Position numbers and translations under genes: made by a program. Below are positions 48,258 to 48,883 of a DNA stretch of 48,883 nt, one piece after another (the first letter of the stretch is position 1; every line of letters begins with the position of its first letter). Source of the stretch: Actinomycetota bacterium (GTDB lineage Bacteria; Actinomycetota; Actinomycetes; Nanopelagicales; Nanopelagicaceae); NCBI GenBank assembly GCA_947380835.1, contig CANCSL010000002.1, positions 1 to 48,883 on the forward strand. The letters are read 5' to 3'. The notes under the pieces were generated by a model. The model searched no databases. It saw nothing but the letters and a program-made list of their open reading frames with translations, and was not told the origin of the DNA.

Positions 48258-48833
48258 ATGGTAAATCTGACGCGCATTTATACAAAAACCGGAGATGACG
48301 GGACTACCTCTCTGGGGGATATGAGCCGGACTTCCAAGAATGACCCACGTCTGGAGGCTTATGCCACTGTCGATGAGGCCAATTCCTCGATTGGAGTTGT
48401 CCTTTCTTTGGGCGATCTGCAAGATCCAGAAATTCGCAAGTTGCTGGTTCGCATTCAGAACGATCTCTTTGACGTAGGGGCCGATCTCTCCACGCCCGTC
48501 GTGGATGACCCGAAAATCGAACCCCTTCGTGTTCTTGAGGTTCAAATTAACTATCTCGAGGGCCAAATCGATTATTACAACGAGCGGCTAGAACCGTTGC
48601 GCTCATTTGTCCTTCCTTCCGGAACAGCAACCGCAGCGCTCTTGCACGTCTCACGAACCATCGTGCGCCGGGCCGAGCGTCGTACCTGGAGCGCTATTCA
48701 CTCCTTCGGCGGCGGCGTTAACTCTTTGACTGCCATGTATCTCAATCGCTTATCTGACCTGCTCTTTGTTTTGGCACGCGTTGCCAATTTGGAAGCCGGG
48801 GATGAGTTGTGGGTGCCTGGGGCGAATCGCTAA
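48258..48833 (+). CDS. Cob(I)alamin adenosyltransferase, PduO type
   Basis: 191 residues from ATG 48258. Adds the adenosyl group of ATP to cob(I)alamin, giving coenzyme B12. Family marks: the N-terminal ATP loop YTKTGDDGTTSLGD (about 7-20), TVDEANSSIG, and the C-terminal VRRAERRTW followed by NRLSDLLFVLAR. The frame is open 31 codons upstream, but that part runs antisense to the murA start region and is not family-like. The neighbour pair with murA is conserved in mycobacteria (Rv1314c/Rv1315). No cobalamin riboswitch is seen. After its stop, 48834-48883 shows nothing recognisable. Confidence 0.93.
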   Translation: MVNLTRIYTKTGDDGTTSLGDMSRTSKNDPRLEAYATVDEANSSIGVVLSLGDLQDPEIRKLLVRIQNDLFDVGADLSTPVVDDPKIEPLRVLEVQINYLEGQIDYYNERLEPLRSFVLPSGTATAALLHVSRTIVRRAERRTWSAIHSFGGGVNSLTAMYLNRLSDLLFVLARVANLEAGDELWVPGANR

Positions 48834-48883
48834 ATCAGCGATTGGCGTTAAGAATATAAGTATTGTTCGGGACTTTCTCTGGA

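Noticed and set aside
1..48883. Mobile elements, prophage, toxin-antitoxin or defence genes
   Set aside because: No transposase, integrase, phage structural, nuclease or toxin-like gene was found, and no stretch above 300 bases lacks a gene.

Overview
The window looks like a chromosomal segment of a compact, mid-GC actinobacterium. Base composition is around one half GC by eye; I did not count it. The reasons are gene order and protein type. The block clpS, DUF2017, mec, cysO, cysM, murI, rph, rdgB and the block argS, lysA, hom, thrC, thrB, rho, rpmE, prfA, prmC, tsaC-like, (glyA), wecA, atpI, atp operon, then murA and a cobalamin adenosyltransferase, follow the order known in Mycobacterium and Streptomyces. 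Other actinobacterial marks are a DUF3039 protein, a Rho with a long Asn/Asp/Arg insertion, a 275-residue ATP synthase delta subunit and a MurA with Asp in place of the catalytic Cys. Short gaps and many probable leaderless starts suggest a streamlined genome, possibly of the freshwater Nanopelagicales type, but the genus cannot be fixed from this window. I see no insertion sequence, prophage, CRISPR array or rRNA.

Layout. 1-3139 (minus): NAD(P) transhydrogenase pntAA-pntAB-pntB (pntB cut by the window edge) and argF. 3219-10348 (plus): DUF3039 protein, a secreted GH18 protein, clpS, DUF2017, the CysO/Mec/CysM protein-thiocarboxylate cysteine pathway, murI, rph and rdgB. 10478-14157: a lysine-repeat protein with one membrane span, then (minus) an acyltransferase-3/SGNH O-acetyltransferase coupled to a coiled-coil protein. 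14254-17457: divergent glpK and glpD separated by 18 bp. 17493-20411: a small membrane protein, an isochorismatase-family hydrolase, metY, a helix-hairpin-helix protein and tRNA-Leu(TAG). 20490-25025: xylA facing a xylFGH-type ABC importer. 25222-31583: argS, lysA, hom, thrC, thrB (aspartate-family amino acids). 31867-36799: rho, rpmE, prfA, prmC and a degenerate TsaC homologue. 36810-46904: glyA, wecA, atpI, atpZ-like and atpBEFHAGDC. 46901-48833: murA (minus) and the PduO-type adenosyltransferase (plus).

How the genes work together. Most are housekeeping: cysteine, threonine and lysine supply, translation termination, cell-wall precursors and ATP synthesis. Two catabolic modules, glycerol (glpK/glpD) and xylose (xylA/xylFGH), show the most interesting regulatory DNA.

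The observations I rate highest are: (1) a 324-residue protein joining about 20 AKKxx repeats, one membrane span and an external beta-domain, which could tie DNA or RNA to the membrane; (2) a recurrent TANNNT box 6-7 bases before start codons, indicating leaderless mRNAs, including a single 7-bp box that could drive glpK and glpD in opposite directions and two cases where the previous gene's TAG stop forms part of the box; (3) a TsaC homologue in the conserved place that has lost the family's signature residues; (4) a 13-bp inverted repeat in the xylF leader that overlaps both a candidate -10 box and the ribosome binding site; (5) a CysO with two residues after its Gly-Gly end. All regulatory assignments are read from sequence only.
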